From: Pagrus major
Lineage: Eukaryota > Chordata > Actinopteri > Spariformes > Sparidae
Direction: 5' to 3'
DNA length: 64,000 bases
Assembly (NCBI RefSeq): GCF_040436345.1
Contig: NC_133220.1
Location: 7,256,436-7,320,435, forward strand
Positions within the stretch are counted from its first letter, which is position 1, and the number at the start of each line of letters is the position of its first letter. Below the pieces are notes generated by a model. That model was given only the letters and a program-made list of their open reading frames with translations. It ran no database searches and was not told the origin of the DNA. Of the stretch, positions 14,290 through 31,675 are shown piece by piece. Made by a program: the position numbers and the translations under genes.

Positions 14290-14570
14290 ACTTTTTGGCT
14301 CCAGAGGGAGCTGTGAAAAGTCTGATGGATTGTCTCCAGTGAGGTCACTTGAGGCAACATCATCTGGGGCTTAAGAGCACAAGTTTGAAATTTGAAAAAA
14401 AGAAAAATGAGGGTGTTGAGTTAGAAAGATGTGCAACCTCTCCTTATCTCTGCTTTAGGCCTGCAACTCCAGGCGATCAGTCACTTCTAGCATAGCACAC
14501 GCAAATCTATAAGCAAACTGTCAGTGGGCAAGTTGCATTGTGGGTAGCGAAGGTGCCAGGCTTTGACAAG
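14290..14570. repeat. Partial copy of a fold-back repeat, interrupted
   Basis: The segment at about 14297-14350 (ggctccagaggg, then ttgtctccagtgaggtcac) and the segment at about 14530-14570 (ttgcattgtgggtag, then aaggtgccag) match consecutive parts of the left arm at 24366-24455. Here they are separated by about 180 bp of unrelated sequence. Confidence 0.55.
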
Positions 14571-15097
14571 GCAGGAGAATGTGTGGCTGAAAAAGACTTC
14601 TGCTGCATCTGTGTTATTCCTTTTTTAATCAGTCAGTTAATTGAGAATGGTCTTTGTCTCAATTTACAGCACGCTGGTTTAAAAATAACATTTGAATTGA
14701 AATTGACAGGCACACAACCTTTTAACCACAGCGGAGTCTGATTACTGATGATTTAATCATAGCTTCTTAAAATGCTGTGTGAGTTTCATTAATCAGCCGC
14801 AGCGAGGGTCATTCATGTGTTTTAAATATCAGTTCATTTCTGAGATTCAAGAAATGAGGTCCACAGCTCCTCCTCCGGTTTTCACTGGCTGGCAGAGTGT
14901 GGACACATCAGGGACGCGAGACTAATCGGCCAGATGATGTCTGGGCCACGGCAATGCAGCATCAGCTGGCTGCTTATCTCCATGGCAACCATCTCACCAG
15001 CTGTTCATCCTCTTGTTGCAGGTGTTGGTGGAAACACAGAAATGATCTTCAACAGTCTGACCTGAAGAGAAACAACACAGACAGCCCAGGGCTGCAG

Positions 15098-20648
<5,551 letters not shown>

Positions 20649-20868
20649 CAGACGAGATGATGGATGGACTTTTGCTGGCAGACAGGAGATGTGATCATAG
20701 TGCCTGCAGACAGACAGACAGAGACTTGTTGGTGGTGGTTGTTTTGTGTTAATGTTCTGTAAGACGTGAGTTGTTTTGGATCATTCCCTTGGTCTCATGA
20801 GTCTCATGGAGTTGAAGCACAAGGTGAGGTTATTGGCTAGCACATTAGCCCAATGTGGCACATTATTA

Positions 20869-21288
20869 TATAGAACGTATGGCCAAAAGTATGTGGACAG
20901 GCTTCAATCTTCATGCTACAACATTGTCAATTCAACATCATCCTGTTTCCACATCTTAATACCCCGCTCAAAAAGCCAGAAAGAAATGGTTTTCCCGGTT
21001 TGAGGTGGAAGAACTTGACTTGTCTGCTTCAAGCCCTGACCTCAACTCCATCCAACACTTTTGGGATGAACTGGAATGCCAAATGTGATCCAGACCTTCT
21101 CACCAAACATCAGTGTTGGACCTCACTAATGCTGCTGTGTAAATATGCGCAAATCCCTGCAGCCAACATCTGGTGGAAAAACTGAAGCCAGAGGAGTGGA
21201 GACCGTCTTAGCAGCACTTTAATGAACATGGTTTTGGAATCACATGTTCAACTATCACATCCAGATACTTTTGGCCACACAGTGTATG
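20869..21288. mobile_element. Internally deleted Tc1/mariner-like element with terminal inverted repeats
   Basis: The left end has tatggccaaaagtatgtgga. The right end is its inverted partner, tacttttggccacacagtgta. Between them, the plus strand retains a transposase C-terminal trace (SSPDLNSIQHFWDELE), corresponding to the SPDLNPIEHLWDELE motif of Tc1 transposases. The rest of the transposase is missing, so the copy is non-autonomous. The outermost bases lie in TA-containing sequence, as expected for TA target sites. Confidence 0.7.
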
Positions 21289-21451
21289 GTACATCTGGCA
21301 TATCAGCACTATTACAAATCTGTTTGCACATCAATGACTAGGATTTTTTAATTGCAAAATTAAAAAATATCTTGAAAGTTATGATCTCGTGTAATTTTTT
21401 ACTCACCTTCTCATTTTTTTCACTTCTTCTTTTGACTACCCACCTGACAAG

Positions 21452-21665
21452 CCAGATGGTTTGTTACACAGAACCATCTGGGAAGACTTTGTGGAAATTG
21501 TCAAGAAAAGGGCAGGCACTTTAAAAAAAAAAACTTGGCAGGTGATTGGACAAACCATCTGTCTATCACCATCTATTACGGGCTTACTTCAACCAGTCAG
21601 ATCAACAGGAGGAGAGCGCTGCCAGCAGAGCCAGTTGGTAAATCAAACTCGAGAGAAGAGTGAAA
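21452..21665 (+). repeat. Dispersed repeat, copy 1 (partner at 54488-54712)
   Basis: Blocks shared with the second copy are aaaagggcaggcactttaaa, gtgattgga, aaccatctgtctat, caaccagtcagatca and agccagttggtaaatcaaac. Ends carry gatggttt/aaaccatc, suggesting a non-autonomous DNA element. The family is not identified. Confidence 0.6.
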
Positions 21666-23525
21666 ACATCTTTTCCCACCACGCCAGTAGCTGCAACTAG
21701 TTCCTCATAGGATGCTGATTGGTCCTGTCAATGTAATATGGCCACAAGTGCATAGCTTGAAACCTGGTAAGATGGATTTTCGAGATCAAAATATCACTTG
21801 ATCTCCTGAATCCATCCTCTTACAGGCTTACAGGTGTTTCCATCTGTAACCATTTTTCATGTTCACACTGCATATATAGAAATCCCTTCCACTCATGAGT
21901 TTTATATGTGTGAACTCGTTTGGCAATGGCTTGACTGTAAACGACTTTCATTTGTTTGTAAAAGTTCCACACTCCACCTTTAAAATACCTGTTTTGGTCG
22001 AAACGATCACAAATAGAGATGCTTTGACTTCCCGTGAATAATAGCCGGATTTGGTCACCACAAAAACGATTGGAAATGTTCTCAGGTGTCCTTAAAAATA
22101 TCCAGTGGTGTGACTTGAAAAGCAGTCGACCATATTGGAAAAGTCCAGACTGGTGGCAAATCAAATATCATAGTGAAAACGAGGCCTTGTGGGAATCAGT
22201 CTATACTTGAATGGTGTCATTTTTCTTCAGCCATTACTCTTGACAATCAGTAGTTACTTCAGAATAAGTTAAAGCAAAACAGTTAAATATGAGGACAATG
22301 GTTATTTAGTTAGTTTCTTTCTCCAGCTGCAGTGCTGTGTAAGCCATGTTCAGACATGCAAACATAAACACTGGCACAATATGCTGCCATTCATGCTGAA
22401 TATAACTTCAACACCCTGGTACCGCTTCCCAGCAAGACTCAAATGCCCCTTTTACACAGCCTGTTCAAAACGTGAATGTTGTGCCTTTATTTCACCCCAT
22501 TAAAACGTTCAAACATTGAACGGAGTGGGGAACATCATTGTTTCACCTTTCAGCCGGCAGCGGAGGTAATAAAAAAGCTGAATTAATGTGGGGTGGTCTA
22601 AACTTTGCCACATCCCTATTTTAATTTCTTAGTTCGACCCGTCTCCTCTTGACACCGTTGAACTTTCCAACCTTCACTTGTCATTGAAAATTAATAGCAT
22701 CCACATTCCTCAATTATTGGCCTCAGCCACTGGACACACTCCACTGAGCACAAAGCAAAGCTCAGTACCTGATACCAGTGTTTCTGGATTCACTCTAACT
22801 ACATTAAAAAGAAAAAAAAGGATTCAACTCAGTCATTTCTTGATTCAGCCTTGATTTTGTGTGCTTTTGTATGTTTTGCCAGCAAAACCATTGTTTTCCT
22901 ATAGTATGTCACACAGCATATGCACATATGCAGTATAAAAAAGCAAAGCCAGCATTATGACGGGTCTTCTTCACAGCAATATTGTGGCATCTCCGTGTCT
23001 TAGTAAAGTGACCTGGAGAAGTTGAGAATGGTTAAACTCGAGCAAATGTCCACAAGAAAGGGATATAACCTGGTGACAACCAACTTGGTTTGATTTTCTT
23101 CGGTAACAAACATAATTGTGTTTTCACTTTTATGCAACTTCAAAACATATTGGAGAAAAGGCCAGACTGCATAAGCTCCTGGGACGAGCCAGAAAAACGA
23201 GACCAACACTTCATTCAGAAGATCAAATACCAGGCGGTTCAGATTGAGTGATGCATCCTTGAGTTTGAAGACTTACCAAGTGGCAAATCAAAGCAAACAA
23301 GCTGCACAGAATCATGCGATTTTCAATTTCACATTAAAAATGTATCTACTGAGAAGCTCAACATTTTTTTCCCTTTATTTTATTGCCAGAGGTGACAGCT
23401 ATTTCTTTAAACTGAACGAGGCCACGTTGTGACGCAGCACTATTGTTGGTTCAAAGGCAGCCTCACCTTGTTGTCATTTATAACAGCTTGTTGTTTCAGT
23501 ACATAGCTAGATCCTAAACAGCCTA

Positions 23526-24010
23526 TGAACATGTCAGGATTTACAAAAGAGGACCCAAATGGGGAACAGGCAGGTAAAAGAACAAAAGGTGAGCCTTAAC
23601 GATGAGCTGTAAGCCAAAGCACAAAAATCCAAACTGCAAACAATAAACGGTAGGAAAGGGAACATCCATAAAAGCAGGTGATCAAAACTCTGGCAACAAA
23701 ACAGAAATCCACAAGAGCAAGAAGTAAACAAAACAGTTCAAATGAAGGAGACAGGCAGCAACACAGAACCGGGGGAACAGGTGTGACACGCAGGAGCGAG
23801 ACACAAACCAACGAAGAGTCAAGGAAAAACGCGGTCTGGTAAACGACTGGTAATCAGATGAAACACAGGTGTACCCAGAAAAAGGGCGGGACAACAAACA
23901 AAGGCGGGATGTGGAAAATAAAACATGACAAATAATAATAAAACAGGAAACTATCAGATATACAAAAACAGGACCCAAGTGCAGACACGTAAGCAGGCAG
24001 ATTCACCACA
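23526..24010. repeat. Dispersed repeat with similar ends in direct orientation
   Basis: The segments at 23536-23580 and 23950-24000 share acaaaa(g)aggacccaa followed by gcaggcag-type sequence. The interior is purine-rich (caaacaacaggtgtgacacg-like) with no open frame of interest. It looks like a common fish interspersed repeat, but the class is not identified. Confidence 0.4.
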
Positions 24011-24355
24011 AAAAGTAAACTTAATAAAAGCTGATAACCAGTGGAATTAAATCTTAGTAATTAATGCAAATGAGGGCAGTGTTTCGCTGACATTTGGCCT
24101 CTGATTACATTTCAGTTCTCATCTTATCATACCCCAGAGGTAACATTTTTGCAGTATGGACTAAAGTCTTTGTGAATACATCCTTATTTCTATATCCCAT
24201 CTATATTTAGTGTGGCTCAGGCCTGATCCAAACCTTGAGGAAAAACAAGTACAAGAGCCAGTGGTTGTACTTAACAAACTTTAATAATAACACATTCAAG
24301 TGTGTTTATAGGTCTTGGGGAGTATGATTGCATATGTGAAGAAAAAAGTGTTATA

Positions 24356-24690
24356 AGGCCATTTGTGGCTCCAGAAGACGGTGCATCTAGTCTGAAAAAT
24401 TGCCTCCAGTGATGTCACAAAATTGCATTATGGGTAATGTAGGTGTCAGATTTTTGAAAAGCAGTCCACTGATCTAACAAAGCATCCTGTAACACTGTTG
24501 GACTCATTATGGACAGTTTAAAAAATCAGGAAAACCAGAGATTTTATATTCAACACAGTCTTCTTCCTTCTCAAAATCTGGCAATCACATTACCCACAAT
24601 GCAATTTAGCCACTGCGTGACATCAGTGGAGGCAATTTATCAGATTAAATACAACTTCCTCTGGAGTGACACTTAAATGTGTAAAATTGG
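24356..24690. mobile_element. Fold-back (palindromic) non-autonomous element
   Basis: The left arm, about 24366-24455, pairs with the inverted right arm, about 24575-24668. For example, aattgcctccagtgatgtca faces tgacatcagtggaggcaatt, and attgcattatgggtaatg faces cattacccacaatgcaat. The arms are about 90 bp and the centre about 120 bp. A partial copy is at 14290-14570. Confidence 0.7.
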
Positions 24691-27173
24691 TGGAGTTGCC
24701 CTTTCAGATCCATCAAAGTTCTTCCTCGTGTGGGTGCCGTTGTGACACCCCCACATTCACACCGTCACCAGTACAGCGTGAAAAATTCAGACCCATTTTC
24801 ATTTGAATGGATTCACTATCTTGACTCAGCAGGGGTTCTGACAGAGAGACTCCGGTGTCAACACAATGCGACGTTATTCGGCAAGAAGCTGTATTTACCA
24901 ATTACATACATATAAGCACACATATGAATGTGTCTCATAAGCTTTCTTGAAATTGATTGGTTTCAACGTGCACCCAGCAATGCAGAAATATTGTAAAATG
25001 CAAACAATGAAAACAAACTGCAATGTCCAACAGAATAAACATAAATAAAAGAGGCTGCCTCACAATGTCTAAATATTCCAATATCCCAAATTACAATGAT
25101 GGTATCATAACACATGCAACCATGTAAGACACTCATTTATAACACATTGTATCTCTGTAACAAGAAGTCGGGAAGAAACATCAGCACAGTGTCCTCACAA
25201 GAAAGGAAATATAAGTAGTGAATATTATAGGTGTGTCTTAGAGGAAACTGTCTTTACAGGGCTAAGCTTTGAGTGAATGGAGAGCCAGACGGTCGGAAGC
25301 AGGAAGCGGTCATATTAGCTGTGTCACACCAACCTGTGCTGTATAATCTGGCCCACAAATGAAGCATGAATGCAGTCACACAAACACACACACAACTTGT
25401 TGTTCCAGTTAGTGACAAGGCTTGCTACAGCTTGGTGGGCTATTGTGGTTGGCTAGCGCTAGCATTTTCCTGGTTAGCTAGCATGTCACCGGCTTGCAAG
25501 TTCTCATCAACCCTTTTAACAGCAGACAGTTTGACTTGTCAAAGCTGGAAAAGCAGAGGTGGGATGAATAAAGTCAACATTGGCACCACTCCATTAAGCG
25601 TCCTGATAAGCGATGCCAGCGGGTGTGCCTGAACAATGCCAGAGCCATGAAACCAGGTCACACAACCGCAACAACACAACACCAGCATAAGCTCCAACCA
25701 GTGGTGACATTAGGTTTCTGACAATTACCAAATATATTTGTGTGATCAAATTTTTTATGTTTCCAGTAGACCTACTAGAGGTTAAGTTTATGTATGACAA
25801 AAAATAATCAGCCTTGATAAACATTTATAATAGATACTTGATTTTTGGGGCAGTAGCCGATATTAGGTGTTAAAAAAATCCTTTCACTTCTTAAAGAGTA
25901 TTCACCTATTTCCTAAAAACCCGCCCCGGGGACCATTTCTAATGTGGCATGGCCTGATTTGTCTATGGCTCCTTCCATTGGTTGATGCCAACACCTGACT
26001 CTATTAGCTTTGTACATGGTCAACGGGTGTTTAAGTTTTAAAAATAAGCTATACGGAGTAAACATAACCTTTTAGGTAGCAGGCGGCCATATATCATATG
26101 GCGGTCATACATTGGAATGTGCTTTCCCTTGCAATGTTGGAGGAATGGAAAACAAGTACCTTTCACCCAGTTAGTATTGTCATATAGTAAATAGTTCAAC
26201 ACTCTTGATTATAATTGATCACACTGGAGTTTTACACAACAGAGGCAGGATAGTTCAGATTTCAACAATAGACTTGATTGTCTAAAATCACATCAGTACA
26301 CTGAAACTTACTGAACTTGCAGGAAATGTGATAATTATGTTATCCCAAGCATCTTTCTCTGCATTATAATCTTAAAACACAGAGAGATTTCATATCAGCA
26401 CATACCGAGGGCTAATATCGACCGATAATATTGGCCAACTGATTTATCGGTTGGGCTCTAATTGATAATACTTGATATTGATCATTTTAGCCTAACTAAC
26501 CCCCAGTTTTTAGGGTTTTATCTCCTTCCTCCCCCTACCCTGAATGGCCCATGGGTAAGACAACAACAACATAACAAGATTAAAAAACTAAACTTAAATA
26601 AAGACAAAAAAAATAGTCAACAATTGGTCAAACGAACTTTGCTGGGCAACTTTTTGGTCACTTAAAATAGTGAGGTAATTTACCATTAATTATATAAAAA
26701 AATAATTATTCATCTTAAAAGATTTTCAGTGTCAGTGTTAAAATCACAAGATTAGTTTATAAATATGTGTTTCAGCGACAGCACCAGCACAAGCTCCACC
26801 CAGTGGTGGTTTCTGGCAATTTGTGTGTTTATGTTTTGATTTTCTCGTGCCAGTGGTTTATTTCAGTCATCCCAAAATCTTGTTCTCGCATAAAAGACTA
26901 CATTTTAATAAAATAAATAAATATATAAAAAAATCCTCATTCAGTACACTTTGCTCTGTTACCAGTGTGTGAGCCAGAGCACTGCAGGTCACTGGGTTGA
27001 TGTGTTGGTTGCTGATGTTCAGAGTTTCAGTCACAAACACAAAAATAGGCTTAAGCTCCGCCCAGTCGTGACGCCACATCGTACTTTCTAGGTTTGGACA
27101 GCCAGTGTTTACTTCCAAACTCACTGCAGTGTTGTGAAATAACACACGTTTACATTCTTTTTGAATTTCTCGT

Positions 27174-27178
27174 GGATA

Positions 27179-27201
<23 letters not shown>
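27174..27201. repeat. (AT)n microsatellite
   Basis: A run of TA dinucleotides followed by a T tract, just before the CpG island. Confidence 0.9.
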
Positions 27202-27209
<8 letters not shown>

Positions 27210-27239
27210 GGCTAAACCTAAGATTATCTTTCAGTCACT

Positions 27240-27850
27240 TGTGCCCCATCCCCACCCCCACCCCTCGGCGGGGTTAACAGAGCCCGCCCCCTCTCCTCTC
27301 TCCCCGGCAGCCTCCGCCTCTCTTCGCTGGTCTGTCATCCACACCGCCGTTGTTGCAGCCATTTTACCGTGGAGCGTCGGCGCAGCGGCGACCGGAGGAT
27401 GCCGAAACAGCACCGTTAAAAGGTAATTCTGCCTTTTTGTGGAGCACTTTCGTCCGCGTCGCTAACCTTCACGCTTCCGACTCGCCAAATCCGTCCTGTA
27501 ATGCGCGGCGAGCTGATGGCCGGTCCCGGCCGGAGGGGGGGCTGAGGGATCCTCCACAACTAGCTGCTCAGACAGAGGAAAGATTGCTGGGAGAGTGTTT
27601 GGCGGCCAAGGCTCGTCGCTGGCAGTTCACAAGTCTGTGTTAAAAATGGCGACGTCTTTCAGCAAACCACGTAAAGTTGTAAATAAGCGTCCGTGCGGCG
27701 GGTATGTGGATGCGTGCGGAGCTACGGTCACAGTGCGGCTGGTAACAGTGTCTACAAATACAACTGAGTCTGAGCGGTGTGTCCGTAAGGGGGGCGCTCG
27801 AGAGCTCACGGCGCGCAACGACGCGGGATTGCGCACGTTTTTGTAGCTCG
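27240..27850 (+). promoter_or_regulatory. CpG-island promoter with candidate first exon, probably of the ccdc71-family gene
   Basis: CpG density rises sharply over about 600 bp. The segment cagccattttaccg at about 27355-27370 and aaaatggcgacg at about 27643 look like YY1-type initiator elements, common at CpG promoters. A strong donor AAAAG|GTAATT lies at 27421/27422 after a GC-rich exon that starts near 27300. The next plus-strand coding sequence is the single ccdc71-family exon at 41.5 kb, so this is probably its 5' UTR exon. That link is inferred; an unrecognised transcript could also start here. Confidence 0.5.
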
Positions 27851-28779
27851 ACCGTACCTTAGCCTCCTTAGCTAGTCTGTTTTTTAATGCGTCTGACCAA
27901 AATGTTTTGAAGTGCAGTTTCTTTTGTTCTTATCGATCGCACAAACGTAAATCTGTATGTTTCGTTAACGCGTAAACTTGGGAGCGCTGCCGCTGACGGT
28001 TTCCTGCGGTTTAGTCGCACCGGCGCGCGAATCGTGAAATCGTGGGCAAAGCCGTGCCAAATTTTCTCGCGTAAGTTTCAACTTTGGTGAACTTTGACAT
28101 TGTTGTTTACAAAAGCATACTGTCTTTGACATTGCTGACCTTTTGCAGGAAAAAAAAAAAATCAACAATACACCACATTCACATGGCGGCCATTTTCTTC
28201 TGACATCACACTCGCAGTGGGAAGCTCGAATTATGTACTGCTGCGTTCCAGGTTGAAAGTCCCATAAACGTATGAATCTGACAATTTGTTATAATGTCAC
28301 CACTTCCTGTTTGATCAGCAACTGAAAGGCAAGAGGGAGAGGACTATAATTCAAGGTCAAACAACGTACTCGATAACCCGATAGCTTCCAATAGACGACA
28401 CCTAATATAGGCATTCAAACTCTTCCTAGCTAACTAGCTTCTTAGCTAAGTCTGAAATATCAACACACATCTTGGCCACATTTATTTAAAGGTGTTATTG
28501 ATAACATTCAGTCACTGAATGTGGCGTTTCATCTCCCCCTCCCATCGACCCTTTTCATGGCAGACATTTTGACTGAGCTCGTTCCAGGGCTCTGGTTTTG
28601 TGTTTGCTCACTGACTGACATGATTTACTCGGCCACTTAATAGAATAGAGTCATCCTTAACGTTACTGGTCACACCTTTGTTTTGTTTGCTGTGAAAATG
28701 GTCTGTTGCATTCTCATCACAATGCTGCTGTTGTTCGAGTCATCTTGCCCCATCAAGTGGTTGCCAGTTTGTTGTAGCA

Positions 28780-28935
28780 AGCATTGCTACCACTAGCTAA
28801 CGTTAATGTAGCTTATGCTAACATCGCCAACACTTGCTAACATTAATTTAGCTAATGCTTGCTAGCTAAGCTAATAGTATACTGTTCCTCTAGCTAGTAT
28901 TACATTGGTAATGTGGTGCTGCTAGCTAGCAGTAC
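28780..28935. repeat. Patch of GCTAAC/GCTAGC-type words
   Basis: Many overlapping gctaac, gctagc and tagcta words occur without a strict period. Similar words recur elsewhere in the window, for example near 10600 and 25450. Confidence 0.6.
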
Positions 28936-29866
28936 AGTATGCCGGGCACTTATTAAAGAAATCAGCCACTTTTATGTTTATTTTCCACAAACTGGCAACT
29001 ACCTAGACTCTTGATTTGACATTGACGAAACACCGATACCACGTGATTCCAACTGTGCTATACTATTGGCTGACGAACCTTGTTAGATGTTGGAAGCAAC
29101 CTTCAGAATTCTTAGAGTCAAACAAAACAATAATTTTGTGTTATCAAATTTGTTATTGTACCTTGGAATATGGCTTGATGTCCCTGTAATTTTTCATTAT
29201 CAATGATTTTTTCAGTTGCTGATCAGTCAGTAATTGGTGAAATTATTTCAGTTTGACAGAATTTTTTCCCTATGTGTACAACTTGCTACCTAGAAAACCG
29301 CAGCATAATTTTATGCTTCTGGCCTCGAGTGTGACGTCTGAGCAAACTTAGTTTAGGGGTGGTATTAGTAATCTTATGTACTTCTGTGAGACATCGGCAA
29401 CGTTAAAAAAAACAAACCCTTTGGAATACTGGAAATAATGGGAACGGAGGTTGGATGCGATGTACAGACACCCATAGAAATACATCTCAGAAGGAGTATT
29501 TTAAGAAAATAGGTGGAGGCTCCTTGAGATCTCCCAAAGTATAAAACCAAGAGCCCCAAAAGCTCCAGTTCAGTCTGGTCCCAGGATTGGCTTGAGTTTA
29601 TTGAGGTTGCTGTCTGATTTGTCTGTCTGATTTCTTGAGTATTTTCTCTGATAGACTCAGTTTTTGGTTTACAGGCCCATTTTCGGGACTCCTTTGACCC
29701 AACAGGCAAATGGCCTCCATGTGAATATGATCTATTGCGATTGCTATGGACCGAACACCATGATGTTGTTCTAACAACAACCACTTCCAGGTAGAAAACT
29801 GGCAGTTCATTTACATTGAGGAGAAAATCAGCAGACTTTTTTGAAATTTCTGTTTGTCCTTTCAGC

Positions 29867-30200
29867 TGTAAAGACAACATGTTGGTCCAACCTATCTGAC
29901 GTTTCTGCTGGGCTTATTTTATGTACCGTATTGCTTGCTAGCATCTTTGATATCCACACAACAGCGACATCCTATGCTGTTAGTTCAATTAAACTGAAAC
30001 TGTCATTTTCTTCTGTCTTGTGGCCCAACAAGTCTTGTTATTAATGAAGGATATATGAAAGCTTCAAACGTGCATGTTTAAATGGATAAGATATACATTT
30101 TGAAATAACTTTATGAAAAAGACTAAAATTGTATGTAAGCTAGTGTGTTATGCAGGGTTATTTTTTTACACAGAAGTTATTGCAAACTGTTAGATGCAAG
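29867..30200 (+). repeat. Diverged dispersed repeat, copy 1 (partner at about 37380-37880)
   Basis: Matches in order include acctatctgacgtttc versus acctgtctgatgtttc, and tttgctagc-type versus ttgctagcgtctt. Further matches are atatgaaagcttcaaac versus atatgaaagtatcaaac, and gtgtgttatgcag versus gtgtgtgatgcag. The second copy carries about 200 bp of extra sequence in the middle. Confidence 0.5.
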
Positions 30201-31577
30201 CTAGTTTTGATTGAATGACTTGGTGTGTAATCCTGACAACAAATGGCAGTGCAGTACAGAGAATGTTGAAAGAAGCTTTGAGACATGTGACGTACTGGTG
30301 CTAGCATGTTACTGGCTGGCTGGTGTGTTAGCTGTTACATTGCCAGCTATAGTTGATCTCAAACCATCTGAGCAGTCTCTAAGTCACCAAACCACTAACA
30401 GTGTATTTACTAAAGACACCAGGCACAGTTTCTTACTTTAATTACGATAAGGTAGTTAAGATAAATTAGGTAGTTAAAATGCTATATTTTAATATATTTC
30501 TGTTGAAATTCTAATACTGTTTCAAAGGTCGGTTATTACCTTCCTGTACTCTGCACTGGTATACAAAATCCTTGGACCATCTCACTGATGTTGCTCTGAG
30601 GTCGATTTTCATTGTTAACCATGTTTTTCACTGGCATTTAAAGCCGCGCAGACAACATTTGGATTCAGCCCGAATTTTGCGGTTGGATTGGTTTCCCCAG
30701 GCTAATTTTAGAGTGTCTGCCAGATTGGTTGTCGTTTACCATGCAGTTTAAGTGGGGCCTGCTAATTAATCACTTGAGCAGCTCTGGCTCCTGGACGATC
30801 GGATGGATATCTGGCATGTAGGAATTTAGGGTCGGCTGTCTAGTAGTTTGAGCTGATTCATTATAAAATGTAGTGAGCTTCTTTTGATATAACAGGAGTA
30901 GTATTTTACACGTTGTGATCATGTTATTTACACCTTGCAGCCATTTACGGTTACGGTTCTTCTTACTTTCTGTTCACCGTACAAAGTCCACTTTATGCCG
31001 CCTTTCCCTCTTCTTGTCAACATGGTTGAGGATTCAGTTGTTATCATTGTCTTGTCTGAATATGTTTTACTTGAATTGTCGAGAGATAAAAACAGACCGG
31101 GGTCTCAGTACTTTTGTTCATTGTGAGCACATGCATTGAGGCTGGTCCTCTGATCCATACAGTGTGAGCATAGAAGTCGATGGTTCTGGCCCCAAACCCC
31201 TGAACAGCAACTGTCCAATCATAGCATAGCAACTTAATCTAGACACAGCAGGCCTGTCAAGCTGTAAAGTTTCTCCTCACGCAAAAATGTAATGAATACA
31301 TTGAACCGTGTGATTTAATGTAATGTAATGTAACCTGAGCATGCCTGGCTAACTATCTTCCTACCTACAGGTAGCAGGTACCTTGTGTTACACCCAATGG
31401 TTAGCTTTTTTTAATATTAACTAACTATGTTGTTTTGTTGGGTTACGAGTTGCATAAGAAAATTCCCGTGAATGACTGGAATAGCCACTTTGTTGGAACC
31501 GGTCCTGAGTGGTGCTGTCAGAGTTTAGGCTAACATTAGCAGTGCTTTCCTGTTTTTGTTTTTTTTTGTCATTGCAG

Positions 31578-31675
31578 AGGGTTGCACGTAGGCAACCCCT
31601 GCCATCATTACTTGAGAAATGGCATTTGCCAGTCTCAACAGTTACTCCTCATCTTCAAAGAGTTTCCATGTAAAA
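31578..31675 (+). other. Candidate second 5' exon with a short upstream open reading frame
   Basis: A T-rich tract and ttgcag acceptor precede 31578, and AAAA|GTGAGT follows 31675. Inside, an ATG in good context (gagaaATGG, 31619) opens a 19-codon frame, MAFASLNSYSSSSKSFHVK, that reaches the donor in phase 0. If spliced to the acceptor at about 41485, it reads one more codon and then TAA, making a 20-aa upstream ORF before the main ATG at 41496. Alternatively it is the start of an unrecognised protein whose next exon I did not find. Confidence 0.35.

Larger units (their letters stand above)
11740..15021 (+). other. Probable first intron of kctd6
   Basis: This is non-coding. It contains a hAT MITE fragment near 12443-12600 and a partial copy, near 14290-14570, of the fold-back repeat seen again near 24.4 kb. 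No other exons are recognisable. Confidence 0.4.
20649..27240. other. Intergenic interval downstream of kctd6 (includes its 3' UTR)
   Basis: No coding exons are recognised in about 6.6 kb. The start must contain the kctd6 3' UTR, but I could not fix its poly(A) site. The rest is mostly dispersed repeats, listed separately, and AT-rich sequence. Confidence 0.5.
27422..31577. other. Non-coding stretch, probable 5' intron
   Basis: No coding exons are recognised. It holds a patch rich in GCTAAC/GCTAGC words at about 28780-28935 and the first copy of a diverged dispersed repeat at 29867-30200. Confidence 0.45.

Noticed and set aside
13476-14363. Open frames within the first kctd6 intron
   Set aside because: No family resemblance; one overlaps the fold-back repeat copy.
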